A stretch of 37,664 bases of DNA from Crocinitomicaceae bacterium. Lineage in GTDB: Bacteria; Bacteroidota; Bacteroidia; Flavobacteriales_D; Crocinitomicaceae. The notes below the pieces were generated by a model. The model saw nothing but the letters and a program-made list of their open reading frames with translations. It did no database searches and was not told the DNA's origin. Positions 25,903 to 34,789 of the stretch are shown one piece after another. The position numbers and the translations under genes were made by a program. Position 1 is the first letter of the stretch, and each line of letters opens with the position of its first letter. The DNA lies in NCBI GenBank assembly GCA_030730025.1, contig JANQWC010000016.1, positions 1-37,664 on the forward strand, written 5' to 3'.

Positions 25903-27264
25903 ATGAAAGTCTATAACAATATCCTCGAAACCATTGGCAATACGCCCCTGGTGCGCCTCAACAAACTGACCCAACACATTTCGGCACAAGTCCTTGCTAA
26001 AATAGAAACCACCAATCCGGGTAACTCCGTCAAAGACCGCATGGCTGTCAAAATGATTGAAGATGCCGAAAAGGCTGGGATTCTAAAGCCAGGCGGAACC
26101 GTGATTGAAGGAACTTCAGGCAACACCGGTATGGGTTTGGCCTTGGCTTGCATCATTAAGGGCTATAAACTCATTTGTGTACTCAACGACAAGCAATCCA
26201 AAGAAAAAATGGATATTTTGCGCGCGGTAGGTGCCGAAGTAGTGGTTTGCCCTACGGCAGTTGAACCTACAGATCCTAGATCCTATTACTCGGTTTCGCG
26301 CCGATTGGCTACTGAAATCCCGAACTCTTGGTATGTCAATCAGTACGATAATTTGTCAAACAGAACGGCACATTACGAGCAAACAGGCCCCGAAATTTGG
26401 GAGCAAACCGAAGGTAAAATCACGCACTTCGTAGTGGGCGTAGGTACGGGCGGCACCATTTCTGGTGTAGGAAAATACCTCAAAGAAAAAAATCCCAATA
26501 TCAAGATTTGGGGAATAGATACCTACGGATCTGTATTCAAGAAATACAAAGAAACCGGCATTTTTGACGAAAACGAAATCTATCCATATATCACAGAAGG
26601 CATTGGCGAAGACATCTTGCCGGCCAACGTCGATTTTGATATCATAGACCATTTTGAAAAAGTCACCGATAAAGACGCTGCAGTTTATACGCGCAAATTG
26701 GCCCGCGAAGAAGGTATTTTTGTGGGCAATTCCGCAGGCTCTGCCATCAAAGGCTTGTTACAAATGGCAGATAAGCTCACCAAAGATGATGTAGTAGTGG
26801 TTTTGTTCCACGACCACGGTAGCCGCTATATTGGCAAGATTTTCAACGACGACTGGATGCGCGAGCGCGGCTTTTTAGAAGAAGAGCTCCTCACTGCAGG
26901 CGACCTCGTGGCCAAACACGCCAACAAACCATTGGTTTCTTTGTACGCCGAAGAATTGGTTTCACACGCCGTAGCCAAAATGCGCAACTTCGATATTTCT
27001 CAGATCCCAGTCATGAAAGACGGTCAGTTTGTTGGATCCATAGACGATAGCCATTTGTATCAAATATTGGTAGACGACCCCTCGCTCAAAGATGCGCCGA
27101 TTTCTACCATCATGAATCCTGCTTTTCCAGTTGTTCAACAAAATACCAGCGTTGAAGAACTGTGCAAACTGATTTCCAAACAAGTTCCAGCTGTACTTGT
27201 CGCATTAGCAGACAACAAATACCATATTGTTTCTCGCTACGACGTCATTTCCGCAATGGCCTAG
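25903..27264 (+). CDS. Cystathionine beta-synthase with CBS-domain pair
   Basis: A PLP enzyme that condenses homocysteine with serine (or sulfide with activated serine) in transsulfuration. The 453-residue protein has the fold-type II catalytic domain (1 to about 325) with K44 in NSVKDRMAVKM, GTSGNTGMG and the phosphate loop GTGGTISG. A C-terminal CBS-domain pair (about 335-450; ISQIPVMKDGQFVGSID) distinguishes it from a plain cysteine synthase. It lacks the N-terminal haem domain of the animal enzyme. ATG at 25903 (MKVYNNILETIGNTP) is chosen; the longer frame runs into the GH20 gene. It is followed 6 nt later by a BtuF-like gene. Confidence 0.93.
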   Translation: MKVYNNILETIGNTPLVRLNKLTQHISAQVLAKIETTNPGNSVKDRMAVKMIEDAEKAGILKPGGTVIEGTSGNTGMGLALACIIKGYKLICVLNDKQSKEKMDILRAVGAEVVVCPTAVEPTDPRSYYSVSRRLATEIPNSWYVNQYDNLSNRTAHYEQTGPEIWEQTEGKITHFVVGVGTGGTISGVGKYLKEKNPNIKIWGIDTYGSVFKKYKETGIFDENEIYPYITEGIGEDILPANVDFDIIDHFEKVTDKDAAVYTRKLAREEGIFVGNSAGSAIKGLLQMADKLTKDDVVVVLFHDHGSRYIGKIFNDDWMRERGFLEEELLTAGDLVAKHANKPLVSLYAEELVSHAVAKMRNFDISQIPVMKDGQFVGSIDDSHLYQILVDDPSLKDAPISTIMNPAFPVVQQNTSVEELCKLISKQVPAVLVALADNKYHIVSRYDVISAMA

Positions 27265-27270
27265 CATCGC

Positions 27271-28005
27271 ATGCGCATCATCTCTTTGGTTCCATCCCTG
27301 ACCGAATTTCTCTGGGCCTTAGGTCTAGAAGACGAGGTTGTGGGCATTACTAAATTTTGCGTACACCCCAACCAATGGTGGCGTGAAAAAACAAGAGTAG
27401 GAGGCACCAAACAACTTCATTTAGAGGTTATAGCAAGTCTAGAACCCACCTTGATTATTGCCAATAAAGAAGAAAATACCAAAGCAGATATTGAATTGTT
27501 AGCGTCAAAATACGAGGTGTTATTGACCGATATCAATACGCTTGACGACGCTTTTTTTTACTTGCAGGAAATAGGAAAGCGGGTAGAGCGAGCAGCGCAA
27601 GCAAATGCTTTGGTGGCTCAAATCAAAACCAAATTTGCGCAATTGGGCCCCATCGGAAAAGGAGCTACGTTTCTGTATTTCATTTGGCAAGACCCTTATT
27701 TTGTGGTTGGCCCCAACACCTACATTCACGCCTTGTTGAGTCATTTTGGTTTTGAAAATTATTGCGCTATCGAAAGGTATCCTGAACTCCAAGAAGTATG
27801 CTCTCAGAAAGAAAGTGCTTCAGACCATCCGAATTTCCTCTTTTTAAGTTCAGAACCTTTTCCTTTTGAAGAAAAACATTTCATAGCACTCCAACAGGAA
27901 TTTCCTCAATCAAAAATACTTTTGATCGACGGGGAAATGTGTTCGTGGTATGGATCGAGGATGTTGGAGGTGCCCGGATACTTCGAGCAATTGTTTGCCG
28001 ACTAA
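27271..28005 (+). CDS. BtuF-like helical-backbone binding protein, no signal peptide
   Basis: The 244-residue product matches the periplasmic cobalamin/ferric-siderophore binding fold: two lobes with the N-terminal motif RIISLVPSLTEFLWALGLEDEVVGIT, and IASLEPTLIIANKEENTK. It begins directly at the first beta strand with no signal peptide and no upstream start that would add one. Either it is cytosolic or it has a different role from uptake. No BtuC/BtuD partners lie nearby. It starts 6 nt after the CBS stop and is convergent with the merR-type gene. Confidence 0.85.
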   Translation: MRIISLVPSLTEFLWALGLEDEVVGITKFCVHPNQWWREKTRVGGTKQLHLEVIASLEPTLIIANKEENTKADIELLASKYEVLLTDINTLDDAFFYLQEIGKRVERAAQANALVAQIKTKFAQLGPIGKGATFLYFIWQDPYFVVGPNTYIHALLSHFGFENYCAIERYPELQEVCSQKESASDHPNFLFLSSEPFPFEEKHFIALQQEFPQSKILLIDGEMCSWYGSRMLEVPGYFEQLFAD

Positions 28006-28017
28006 TTCAGGCGTGAC

Positions 28018-28587
28018 TCAAAAATCAAATAGCGTAGGCATGTCAGAAGCTGGCTTTGGCTTTTCAATGCTGCGTTTTTTTGGTGGGGCAACCGGGGCTG
28101 GTGTTGGTTCCTTTTCAATAGTTGGCGTTGCCATTTCTTGAAGAACCGGTGTGGGCTCTTGAAGAGGCTCGATGAGCGACTTTTGCACCGTTTCTTTATG
28201 AACCGGTAAACTCAGCAACTGTTGCTTGATTTTTTCAAGCCTGGCGATCAATTCTTGATGATCAAATGTTGATTCAGACAGTATTTGTATGGTTTGAATC
28301 GCTTGATTTTCCAGCGCGGCAGCAGCAGAAACACCCTTCTGTTTGAGTGCTTTTTTGGCGCCATCTAAGGTGTAGCCTTCGACTTTTACAAAATGGTAAA
28401 TGCGCTTGATTTGCTCGATTTCTTTGACCGAAAAAAGCCGATTGCCCTTTTTGTTCTTTTTTGAAACCACAAGATTAAATTCCTTCTCCCAAAATCTTAA
28501 GAGTGAGGCATTTACTTGTAGCATCTCTGCCACTTCGCCTATGCTGTAGTAAAGTTTGCTAAGTGTTTGATTTTCAATTGAGGGCAT
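28018..28587 (-). CDS. MerR family transcriptional regulator
   Basis: The 189-residue protein has a MerR-type winged helix-turn-helix (about 10-80; LYYSIGEVAEMLQVNASLLRFWEKEF, KGNRLFSVKEIEQIKRI) and then a helical segment. Its C-terminal third is rich in Pro, Thr and Glu (EPTPVLQEMATPTIEKEPTPAP) and probably unstructured. No metal-binding cysteines are present, so it is not a metal sensor. It is divergent from the NlpC/P60 gene at 28646. Confidence 0.9.
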   Translation of the reverse strand: MPSIENQTLSKLYYSIGEVAEMLQVNASLLRFWEKEFNLVVSKKNKKGNRLFSVKEIEQIKRIYHFVKVEGYTLDGAKKALKQKGVSAAAALENQAIQTIQILSESTFDHQELIARLEKIKQQLLSLPVHKETVQKSLIEPLQEPTPVLQEMATPTIEKEPTPAPVAPPKKRSIEKPKPASDMPTLFDF

Positions 28588-28621
28588 CTGTCTACTTGAA
28601 TGAACATTCGAAAATAATTAT

Positions 28622-28629
28622 TATTTTTG
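28622..28629 (+). promoter_or_regulatory. -7 promoter box TATTTTTG upstream of the 28646 gene
   Basis: An exact TAnnTTTG match 16 nt before the ATG, with TTG at 28596-28598 (23 nt upstream) as a possible -33 element. An overlapping ATTCGAA-centred palindromic patch (GAACATTC) lies at about 28602-28609. Confidence 0.55.
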
Positions 28630-28645
28630 CAACGGCTTTCAGAAA

Positions 28646-29155
28646 ATGAAAATAAATCGCATATTTTTCTCGTTTCTCTTTTTGGTTTGCGCTCAAGTAC
28701 TGCAAGCGCAAACGCCTGTGGCATCCGAACAAATTCAGGCGCCGCTGCCCAACGACCCGCAAGTAGACGCCATTATCAACTACGCCAAGCGTTTTTTGGG
28801 CGTTCCTTACCGCTATGGCGGTACCACACCTTCGGGTTTTGATTGCTCGGGCTTTATCAATTACATCTTCGGAAATTTTGGTTTTGATTTAGTGCGAACG
28901 AGTTACGGGTTGGCCGAACTCGGTACCACCGTCAAGTTGTCAGAAATCCGGCCTGGTGACCTCATGTTTTTCAAAGGAAGCAATGTCAACTCTACCAATG
29001 TCGGGCACGTTGCGCTCGTTGTGGAAGTAACGCCCACAGCCATCAAGTTCATTCACTCGGCCAATACAGGCGTGCGCATAGACAACTTCAATACATCTTC
29101 ATATTACATACAGCGCTACCTCAAAACCAAGCGCCTCGATTACGGTACGCCCTAA
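28646..29155 (+). CDS. Exported NlpC/P60 family peptidase
   Basis: The 169-residue protein has a signal peptide cleaved near residue 21 (FSFLFLVCAQVLQAQ) and a single NlpC/P60 domain (about 38-165). The catalytic residues are C67 in FDCSGFI, H121 in NVGHVALV and H137 in FIHSAN. It probably cleaves peptidoglycan stem peptides in the periplasm. It is the second such enzyme in the window, but it has a signal peptide and lacks the SH3-like region seen in the first. Confidence 0.93.
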   Translation: MKINRIFFSFLFLVCAQVLQAQTPVASEQIQAPLPNDPQVDAIINYAKRFLGVPYRYGGTTPSGFDCSGFINYIFGNFGFDLVRTSYGLAELGTTVKLSEIRPGDLMFFKGSNVNSTNVGHVALVVEVTPTAIKFIHSANTGVRIDNFNTSSYYIQRYLKTKRLDYGTP

Positions 29156-29173
29156 TTGCTTATCTTAGCCCAC

Positions 29174-29869
29174 ATGGAGCAAGCACAACTCAACGAGCGC
29201 AGACAATGGCTTTTTATTGCCCTAGCCGGTTTATTTGTCACCAATGCAGTTACAGCAGAACTGATCAGTAATAAACTCATTCAAATTCCGCTAGAAGGTT
29301 TCTTTTTTGGACATAAAGTAGGGCCGTTCGTCACCATTATCGGGATCTTACCTTGGCCGGTAGTTTTTTTATTGACCGACTTACTCAACGAATTTTACGG
29401 ACAAAAAGCAGTTAGAAGGCTTTCATGGATCACCGCGGGGCTCATCGCTTATTGCTTCTTAATTGTCGGGCTTTCTATGGCTGTTCCGGCTTATGAAATC
29501 AAGGGCTCCAAACTTGCCACCAATGCCGCCTATAACTTGGTGTTTGGCCAAGCACAAGCAGTGATTGTGGGTAGTATTGTCGCATTTTTAGTTTCTCAGC
29601 TCCTAGATGCTTATTTGTTTGAGCGCATCAAGCATAAAACAGGCAATCGCTTTATTTGGTTGCGCAGCACCGGCAGTACGCTCATCTCGCAACTCATCGA
29701 TTCTTATATTGTTTTGTACATCGGTTTTGTTTTGCCAGGCGCCATGAGTATGGCTACCTACATGGAAGTTGCCCCCACCAATTACCTACTCAAAATCCTG
29801 ATTGCCATTCTGCTCACACCATTGGTGTATTTAGGCCATTGGCTCGTTAGGCGTTATTTGAAACATTAG
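29174..29869 (+). CDS. Queuosine precursor transporter, YhhQ family
   Basis: The 231-residue integral membrane protein has about six hydrophobic segments, with the family features TAELISNKLIQIP, LTDLLNEFYGQKAVRR and STLISQLIDSYIVLYIGF. YhhQ proteins import 7-deazaguanine precursors for tRNA queuosine. ATG at 29174 is preferred to the in-frame TTG at 29156, and lies 18 nt after the preceding stop. The 3' end overlaps the convergent MFS gene by 23 nt. Confidence 0.92.
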   Translation: MEQAQLNERRQWLFIALAGLFVTNAVTAELISNKLIQIPLEGFFFGHKVGPFVTIIGILPWPVVFLLTDLLNEFYGQKAVRRLSWITAGLIAYCFLIVGLSMAVPAYEIKGSKLATNAAYNLVFGQAQAVIVGSIVAFLVSQLLDAYLFERIKHKTGNRFIWLRSTGSTLISQLIDSYIVLYIGFVLPGAMSMATYMEVAPTNYLLKILIAILLTPLVYLGHWLVRRYLKH

Positions 29870-31025
29870 CGCGCTTTGCATTTTGAATTTGCAAGAGCAA
29901 AAAGAGCAAGGCCACCCCTCCAAAACCAGCAGCAATAAACAGGCAAGTGCGCGCGCTTTCTATGGTGTTATTGTAGAACAAAAACGTCAGGCCTGAACCA
30001 ATCAAAATACCAATTTCGAGCGCAATAAATAAAGTACCCGAACCCGTGCCGCGGCGGTGTGCCAAACTGAGGTCGGCGGTCCAGGCGAAAAGCGTTGGGC
30101 TAGAAATACCTGTTGCCAAACCAAAAATAGTTGCGGCAAGCGAGTAACTCCAAATGTCGTCAGAAAAACCAAGTAAAATCATGCTCAACACGAGTAGGGA
30201 GCAGCCGATGAGCATGGTTTCTCTGCGTCCGATGCGGTCAGAAAGTGAAGAAAATACCAAGCGAATGCCAATGGTGCTTAATACATAAATTCCGAAAAAA
30301 TAACCTTTATTGGCAATGCCTAAGTAGGCCGAATAATCGGGTGTCAAAACGAAAATAAGACCAGAGCTAATTGCTGTAAGCAGCATGATCAGCGCAGCTG
30401 GTTTGACACTTGGCTCCACAACGTCTTCCCATTTGATCAATAACTGCCGCCAATGAAATGAAGCTTGCTGAGGTAGCGTTTCCTTAATGGGGCTCAATAA
30501 TAGAAGGGCAAGCACGCCAAAAGCAGCTGAAGCCATAAATAGGGTGTCAAAATTGCTGTGCGCAAAAATATACGAACCGAGGGCTTGCCCCACGCCAATG
30601 CCCAGTGAGATAAACGTTCCCCAGAGCCCCATGGCAGCGCCTTTTCTGCCTGGTGGTAGCATATCGGTGAGCAGGGCAGTGGCTCCTGTAGGCGCAAAAC
30701 CAGCGCTCAGGCCGTGTGTAAAGCGCAAGACAAAAAAAATCGCTAAGCCGCCCACCCAGGCGTAACTCAAACTCGCAACTATTGCAATCACTAGCCCGAT
30801 ATACACACTTCTTTTGCGTCCTATCAAATCGGCTAATTTCCCTGCAAAGGGCCGGGAGAGGCCTGCCGCAACTGAAAATAAAAAGATGATGCTTCCTTTG
30901 ACCCCGCTGCCACCCAAACTACTGATAAAACCATTCATTTCGGGTAAGATCAGGTTGAAACTCAGCATGAAGAAAAACATACTGAAACTCAATAACCAGA
31001 AATCTTTCTTATATCTTTTGAACAT
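29847..31025 (-). CDS. Major facilitator superfamily transporter
   Basis: The 392-residue protein has about 12 membrane segments. The MFS loop motif between helices 2 and 3 reads GKLADLIGRKRSVYIG, and the repeat in the second half reads SSLSDRIGRRETMLIG. The substrate cannot be predicted from the sequence; drug or metabolite efflux is common for this size class. A strict -7 box ends 5 nt before its ATG. It overlaps the end of the convergent YhhQ gene. Confidence 0.93.
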   Translation of the reverse strand: MFKRYKKDFWLLSFSMFFFMLSFNLILPEMNGFISSLGGSGVKGSIIFLFSVAAGLSRPFAGKLADLIGRKRSVYIGLVIAIVASLSYAWVGGLAIFFVLRFTHGLSAGFAPTGATALLTDMLPPGRKGAAMGLWGTFISLGIGVGQALGSYIFAHSNFDTLFMASAAFGVLALLLLSPIKETLPQQASFHWRQLLIKWEDVVEPSVKPAALIMLLTAISSGLIFVLTPDYSAYLGIANKGYFFGIYVLSTIGIRLVFSSLSDRIGRRETMLIGCSLLVLSMILLGFSDDIWSYSLAATIFGLATGISSPTLFAWTADLSLAHRRGTGSGTLFIALEIGILIGSGLTFLFYNNTIESARTCLFIAAGFGGVALLFLLLQIQNAKRANVSNNA

Positions 31026-31030
31026 GGCGG

Positions 31031-31038
31031 CAAAAGTA
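31031..31038 (-). promoter_or_regulatory. -7 promoter box TACTTTTG, 5 nt before the MFS ATG
   Basis: An exact TAnnTTTG match on the minus strand, with CCGCC between box and ATG. It predicts a leaderless or almost leaderless transcript. Confidence 0.6.
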
Positions 31039-31073
31039 GTTAAACCAAACCAACTCTCGTTTGTTATTAGTTC

Positions 31074-32081
31074 ATGAAACGTATATTTGTGATACTTATG
31101 TTAGGAAGTCTAAACGCCTGTGGTCAGCAAGACCCCGATGATGCAAAAAACCAAAACACCTTCAATGGCCGTGCGCTGCCAGAAAACGTTTGCTATGTAG
31201 TCAATGGCGGTACCGAACGTCCATTTACGGGCAAATACTGGGATCACCACGAAGAAGGCACCTATGTGTGCGTCGCCTGCGATGCACCTTTGTTTGAAAG
31301 CAAAACCAAATACGATTCTGGATCCGGGTGGCCAAGTTTTTATGAGGGGCTTACGCAAGGAAACGTTAAAAAAATTACAGACCGTTCGCATGGCATGATC
31401 CGCACAGAAGTGCGCTGCAACAAATGCGATGCGCATCTAGGGCATGTTTTTGACGATGGTCCGCGCCCAACGGGTTTGCGCTACTGCATCAATTCCGCTT
31501 CACTCAGTTTTATTTCAGCCAGCGACATGAAAGCAAATCAAAATAACAATAGTTTAGAAACTGCCACCTTTGGCGCGGGTTGTTTTTGGTGTATCGAAGC
31601 CTGTTTCAAAGACTTGAAAGGCGTGGTTTCGGTAGTCCCGGGTTATGCTGGTGGTCACAAGACTGACCCAACTTACAAAGAAGTTTGTGGCGGCCAAACA
31701 GGTCATGCAGAAGTAGCTCAGGTTGTTTTCGATCCAGCTGTTATTACTTATGAAGCGTTATTAGAAGCCTTTTGGTTTGTTCACGATCCTACGCAACTCA
31801 ATCGCCAGGGCAACGATATCGGAACCCAATACCGCTCGGTTATTTTTTACCACAGCGATGAACAAAAAAGATTAGCGCAGCAATACCTCAAGCGTTTGAG
31901 CGACGAAAAAGTATGGGATGCACCAATCGTTACTGAAATTGTAGCCATCAATAACTATTACGAGGCAGAAGATTACCACCACAATTACTTTGAGAACAAT
32001 CCGGGCAATCCGTATTGTCAGAGTGTGGTGCGTCCGAAAGTCGAGAAATTCAAAAAAGTATTTGCCAAAAGTCTGAACTAG
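31074..32081 (+). CDS. MsrB-MsrA fusion, methionine sulfoxide reductase lipoprotein
   Basis: The 335-residue protein reduces both epimers of methionine sulfoxide. A short lipoprotein signal with lipobox SLNAC (Cys 16) predicts an envelope location. The MsrB domain (about 30-150) has zinc pairs C66/C69 and C115/C118, the motif [12 protein letters not shown] and catalytic C138 in RYCINSASL. The MsrA domain (about 160-320) has catalytic C170 in [12 protein letters not shown], and GYAGGH and [10 protein letters not shown]. The order MsrB then MsrA is the reverse of the common MsrA-MsrB fusion. The gene has no clear TAnnTTTG box upstream. Confidence 0.94.
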   Translation: MKRIFVILMLGSLNACGQQDPDDAKNQNTFNGRALPENVCYVVNGGTERPFTGKYWDHHEEGTYVCVACDAPLFESKTKYDSGSGWPSFYEGLTQGNVKKITDRSHGMIRTEVRCNKCDAHLGHVFDDGPRPTGLRYCINSASLSFISASDMKANQNNNSLETATFGAGCFWCIEACFKDLKGVVSVVPGYAGGHKTDPTYKEVCGGQTGHAEVAQVVFDPAVITYEALLEAFWFVHDPTQLNRQGNDIGTQYRSVIFYHSDEQKRLAQQYLKRLSDEKVWDAPIVTEIVAINNYYEAEDYHHNYFENNPGNPYCQSVVRPKVEKFKKVFAKSLN

Positions 32082-32096
32082 ACTTCTGTGGCTTGT

Positions 32097-32420
32097 TTAG
32101 TCCTGTTCAGGGGCTAAGCGCAAGACAATCCCGTCGATGTCATCGCTCAAATGAATTTGGCAACCCAAGCGGCTATTTCCTTTTACAAAAAAGGCTTGAT
32201 CGAGCATATCGAGTTCAGCGTCGCTTTGTTCTGGTAAGTCAGTTTCAGATTCTAAGTAACATTGGCAAGTAGCGCACATCGCCATTCCTCCGCATTCGCC
32301 TTTAACAGGCAAATCATACGCTTTGCACAATTCCATGACATTCATATTCATGTCGGTTGGGCCCTCGAGTTCGTGAGCGAGTCCTTCTCTGTCTATAATG
32401 GTTACTTTGATATCTGCCAT
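32097..32420 (-). CDS. 2Fe-2S ferredoxin, adrenodoxin type
   Basis: The 107-residue soluble electron carrier has cluster ligands C43, C49 and C52 in GECGGMAMCATC (spacing CX5CX2C) plus C87 in RLGCQIH. This is the adrenodoxin/ISC-ferredoxin arrangement. It is the last gene of a run with a Rieske-like lipoprotein (6 nt upstream) and an ABC-F gene. Its partner reductase or oxygenase is not in the window. Confidence 0.95.
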   Translation of the reverse strand: MADIKVTIIDREGLAHELEGPTDMNMNVMELCKAYDLPVKGECGGMAMCATCQCYLESETDLPEQSDAELDMLDQAFFVKGNSRLGCQIHLSDDIDGIVLRLAPEQD

Positions 32421-32426
32421 GATGGT

Positions 32427-32852
32427 TTAGTTGTAAACGCGCAATAAATTATTTCCGTTGAATTGAGTGGCGTACTGTCGCAAGCCATAAATGCTGTTGC
32501 TCACTGGCGAGCCGTCGTAAAGTGAAAAAACGGCGTTATTGCAGGAGTCTATGAGTTGTAAGAAGTTTTGCTCGTCTGGATACAATGGAAAAGGACAAGT
32601 GCCTGCTGGGTCTGCAGGGGAGTGGCGGTCAAAGGCTACAAATTCATCGATGCCCTTGCGGTACACGATGATGCCCCGCGAGCCACCGTTGAGGTAGGTC
32701 CAGCCGCCTACGCCTTGGAGGTCGCTGTAACTTGGCAATTGGATGTCTATGGTTACATCGACCGGCACAAAAGGAACCGGGTGCTGATTTTGATTATTGC
32801 ACTTTGCAGACAATAATAAAAAACCTATACAAAAAACGAGGAGCTGTTTCAC
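32427..32852 (-). CDS. Rieske-like lipoprotein with incomplete cluster ligands
   Basis: The 141-residue product starts with a lipoprotein-like signal (LLVFCIGFLLLSAKC), although Lys before the Cys is an unusual lipobox. The mature part resembles Bacteroidota Rieske-fold lipoproteins (GGWTYLNGGSRGIIVYRKGIDEFVAFDR, SLYDGSPVSNSIYGLRQY). Where a Rieske protein has CxH and CxxH, this one has RHSP and SCNNA, leaving a single His and a single Cys in the expected places. A 2Fe-2S Rieske cluster therefore looks unlikely. It lies between the ABC-F gene (28 nt) and ferredoxin (6 nt). Confidence 0.75.
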   Translation of the reverse strand: MKQLLVFCIGFLLLSAKCNNQNQHPVPFVPVDVTIDIQLPSYSDLQGVGGWTYLNGGSRGIIVYRKGIDEFVAFDRHSPADPAGTCPFPLYPDEQNFLQLIDSCNNAVFSLYDGSPVSNSIYGLRQYATQFNGNNLLRVYN

Positions 32853-32880
32853 TTGTCAAATTTAATGATTTTCACTTGCT

Positions 32881-34785
32881 TTATAGGACAGTCGATTTTT
32901 CTTCCCATTTTTGATAGAGTTTTTCTACTGCTGCTTTGGCATCTTCATAACGGTTGAGCACCGCATTATATTTTTGCTTGTCTTCATAGTCAATAGTGCC
33001 CAATTCATTTTCGATTTCGCTGACAACTTTTTCTTGTTGGTCAATTTGCTGCTCTATTTGTTGGATTTCGCGCTGGGCTTTTTGTTGGGCTTTATCGATG
33101 CGTGGTTTGCTCGCTTCCGTTTGAACGGCTTCTTTTTTGCGCTCTTTGGGTGTTTCTAGTGCGCTTTCGCTTGGTGTTTTTTGCGTTTTGTAGGTGAGGT
33201 ATTCATGCAAACTAAAGTGGTGGATCTTGACACCTTGGTTTTCGATGTCCCAAATACGGTTGCTCAGGCCATCGACAAATTCGCGGTCGTGCGATACAAT
33301 AATAAATGTGCCTTCGTAATGTACGAGCGCCTCCTTGAGTACTTCCTTGCTTTGGAGGTCGAGGTGGTTGGTGGGCTCATCCAAAATCAAGAAGTTAGAT
33401 GGGCTCAGCAACAAGCAACACAAAGCCAATCTGGTGCGTTCCCCTCCGGAAAGCACACCGACTTTTTTGTCGATGTCTTCTCCCGAAAACAAAAAGGCAC
33501 CGAGGATGCTTCTCAGGTCTTTGCGCAAATCTCCTTTAGCGACGAGGTCTACAGTGTCGTAGATGCTGAGTTTCGGATCGAGCTTCTCTGCCTGGTCTTG
33601 TGCAAAGTAAGAAATCTGAACGTTGTGTCCGAGTATGACTTCTCCATCGTGGGTAATATTACTCATGATGGCCTTGAGTAAGGTAGATTTTCCGACGCCA
33701 TTCGGGCCTAGTAGCGCAATTTTTTCACCTCTACCAATCGTGATAGAAACTTCCTTAAACAAACAACGCGCATCATAACTCTTACCGATCTGATTGAGCT
33801 CCAATACCCATTTGCCAGGTTGAACCGCTAAAGGAAAGCGCAATTTAAGTTTGGCAACTTGGTCTTTTTCTACAGAAATGCGCTCTGTTTTATCTAGTTT
33901 CTTGATCAAAGATTGCGCAAAGGCAGCTTTGTTTTTCTTGGCCCGAAATTTTTCGATGAGTTCCTCCGCGTGTTTGATGTCTTTGTCTTGCTGTTTTTTG
34001 GCTTGTTCGAGTCTTTCCATTTCCTCTGCGCGCAATTCTTTATATTTAGAATAGGCATATGGGAAGTCAAAAATTTGCTGACGAGAAATCTCTAAAGTTC
34101 GCGTACTGACATTGTCTAAAAACAAGCGGTCGTGAGAAATCAAAATAACAGCGCCTTCAAAACGCTGTAAATATTGTTCTAACCAACTAATGGAAATGAT
34201 ATCGAGGTGATTGGTAGGCTCATCTAAAAGAAGGATGTCTGGCGTGTTGACCAATATCCGTGCTAATTCTGCGCGCATTTTCCATCCGCCCGAACATTGG
34301 GCAATCATTTTTTGCTGATCGATCAAGCTAAAACCAAGGCCTTCTAGGGTTGCTTTGATTTTTTCTTCCCACTGATAACCTTCTAGTACCTGAAAGCGGT
34401 GATTGAGGTCGCTGAGTTCGTCGAGCATTGCTAAATAACTTTCAGCTTCGTAATCTGTGCGGATCGTCAGTTCATTATTGATGTGATCTAAGCGCTCGCG
34501 AATTTCATTGAGCTGCTCGTTAGAGTAGAAGAGGAAGTCGTAGACGCTTTTATCCGAATCGATATGGATATCTTGGGTCAAGAAGCCCAACTTTAGGTTC
34601 TTGGACTGATGTACCTGCCCGTCTGATGGCTGAACGCTTCCCGATAAAATACGCAATAAGGTGGACTTTCCAGCACCGTTCTTTCCGACGAGCCCTACTT
34701 TATCTCCTTTGTTGATTTGGAGGTTGACGTTGGAGAAAAGATAACCTTGTGGTAAAAAGTAGCCGAGCCGTTCAAATTGTATCAT
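32881..34785 (-). CDS. ABC-F family ATPase
   Basis: The 634-residue protein has two ABC cassettes and no membrane domain: Walker A GKNGAGKST (35-43) and GPNGVGKST, signatures CSGGWKMR and LSGGERTR, and Walker B LLLDEPTNHLD and LILDEPTNHLD. A charged linker separates the cassettes, and a C-terminal coiled coil (about 545-630) follows. ABC-F proteins act on the ribosome, in translation or as target protection. The coiled-coil tail recalls Uup-type members. A strict -7 box lies 4 nt before its ATG, with ATTG 18 nt further upstream. Confidence 0.94.
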   Translation of the reverse strand: MIQFERLGYFLPQGYLFSNVNLQINKGDKVGLVGKNGAGKSTLLRILSGSVQPSDGQVHQSKNLKLGFLTQDIHIDSDKSVYDFLFYSNEQLNEIRERLDHINNELTIRTDYEAESYLAMLDELSDLNHRFQVLEGYQWEEKIKATLEGLGFSLIDQQKMIAQCSGGWKMRAELARILVNTPDILLLDEPTNHLDIISISWLEQYLQRFEGAVILISHDRLFLDNVSTRTLEISRQQIFDFPYAYSKYKELRAEEMERLEQAKKQQDKDIKHAEELIEKFRAKKNKAAFAQSLIKKLDKTERISVEKDQVAKLKLRFPLAVQPGKWVLELNQIGKSYDARCLFKEVSITIGRGEKIALLGPNGVGKSTLLKAIMSNITHDGEVILGHNVQISYFAQDQAEKLDPKLSIYDTVDLVAKGDLRKDLRSILGAFLFSGEDIDKKVGVLSGGERTRLALCCLLLSPSNFLILDEPTNHLDLQSKEVLKEALVHYEGTFIIVSHDREFVDGLSNRIWDIENQGVKIHHFSLHEYLTYKTQKTPSESALETPKERKKEAVQTEASKPRIDKAQQKAQREIQQIEQQIDQQEKVVSEIENELGTIDYEDKQKYNAVLNRYEDAKAAVEKLYQKWEEKSTVL

Positions 34786-34789
34786 GCCG

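Noticed and set aside
31081..31096. TATATTTG within the start of the MsrB-MsrA gene as a promoter for an internal ATG
   Set aside because: The box arises from codons of the signal peptide (Ile-Phe-Val), and a start at the internal ATG would remove most of the lipoprotein signal.
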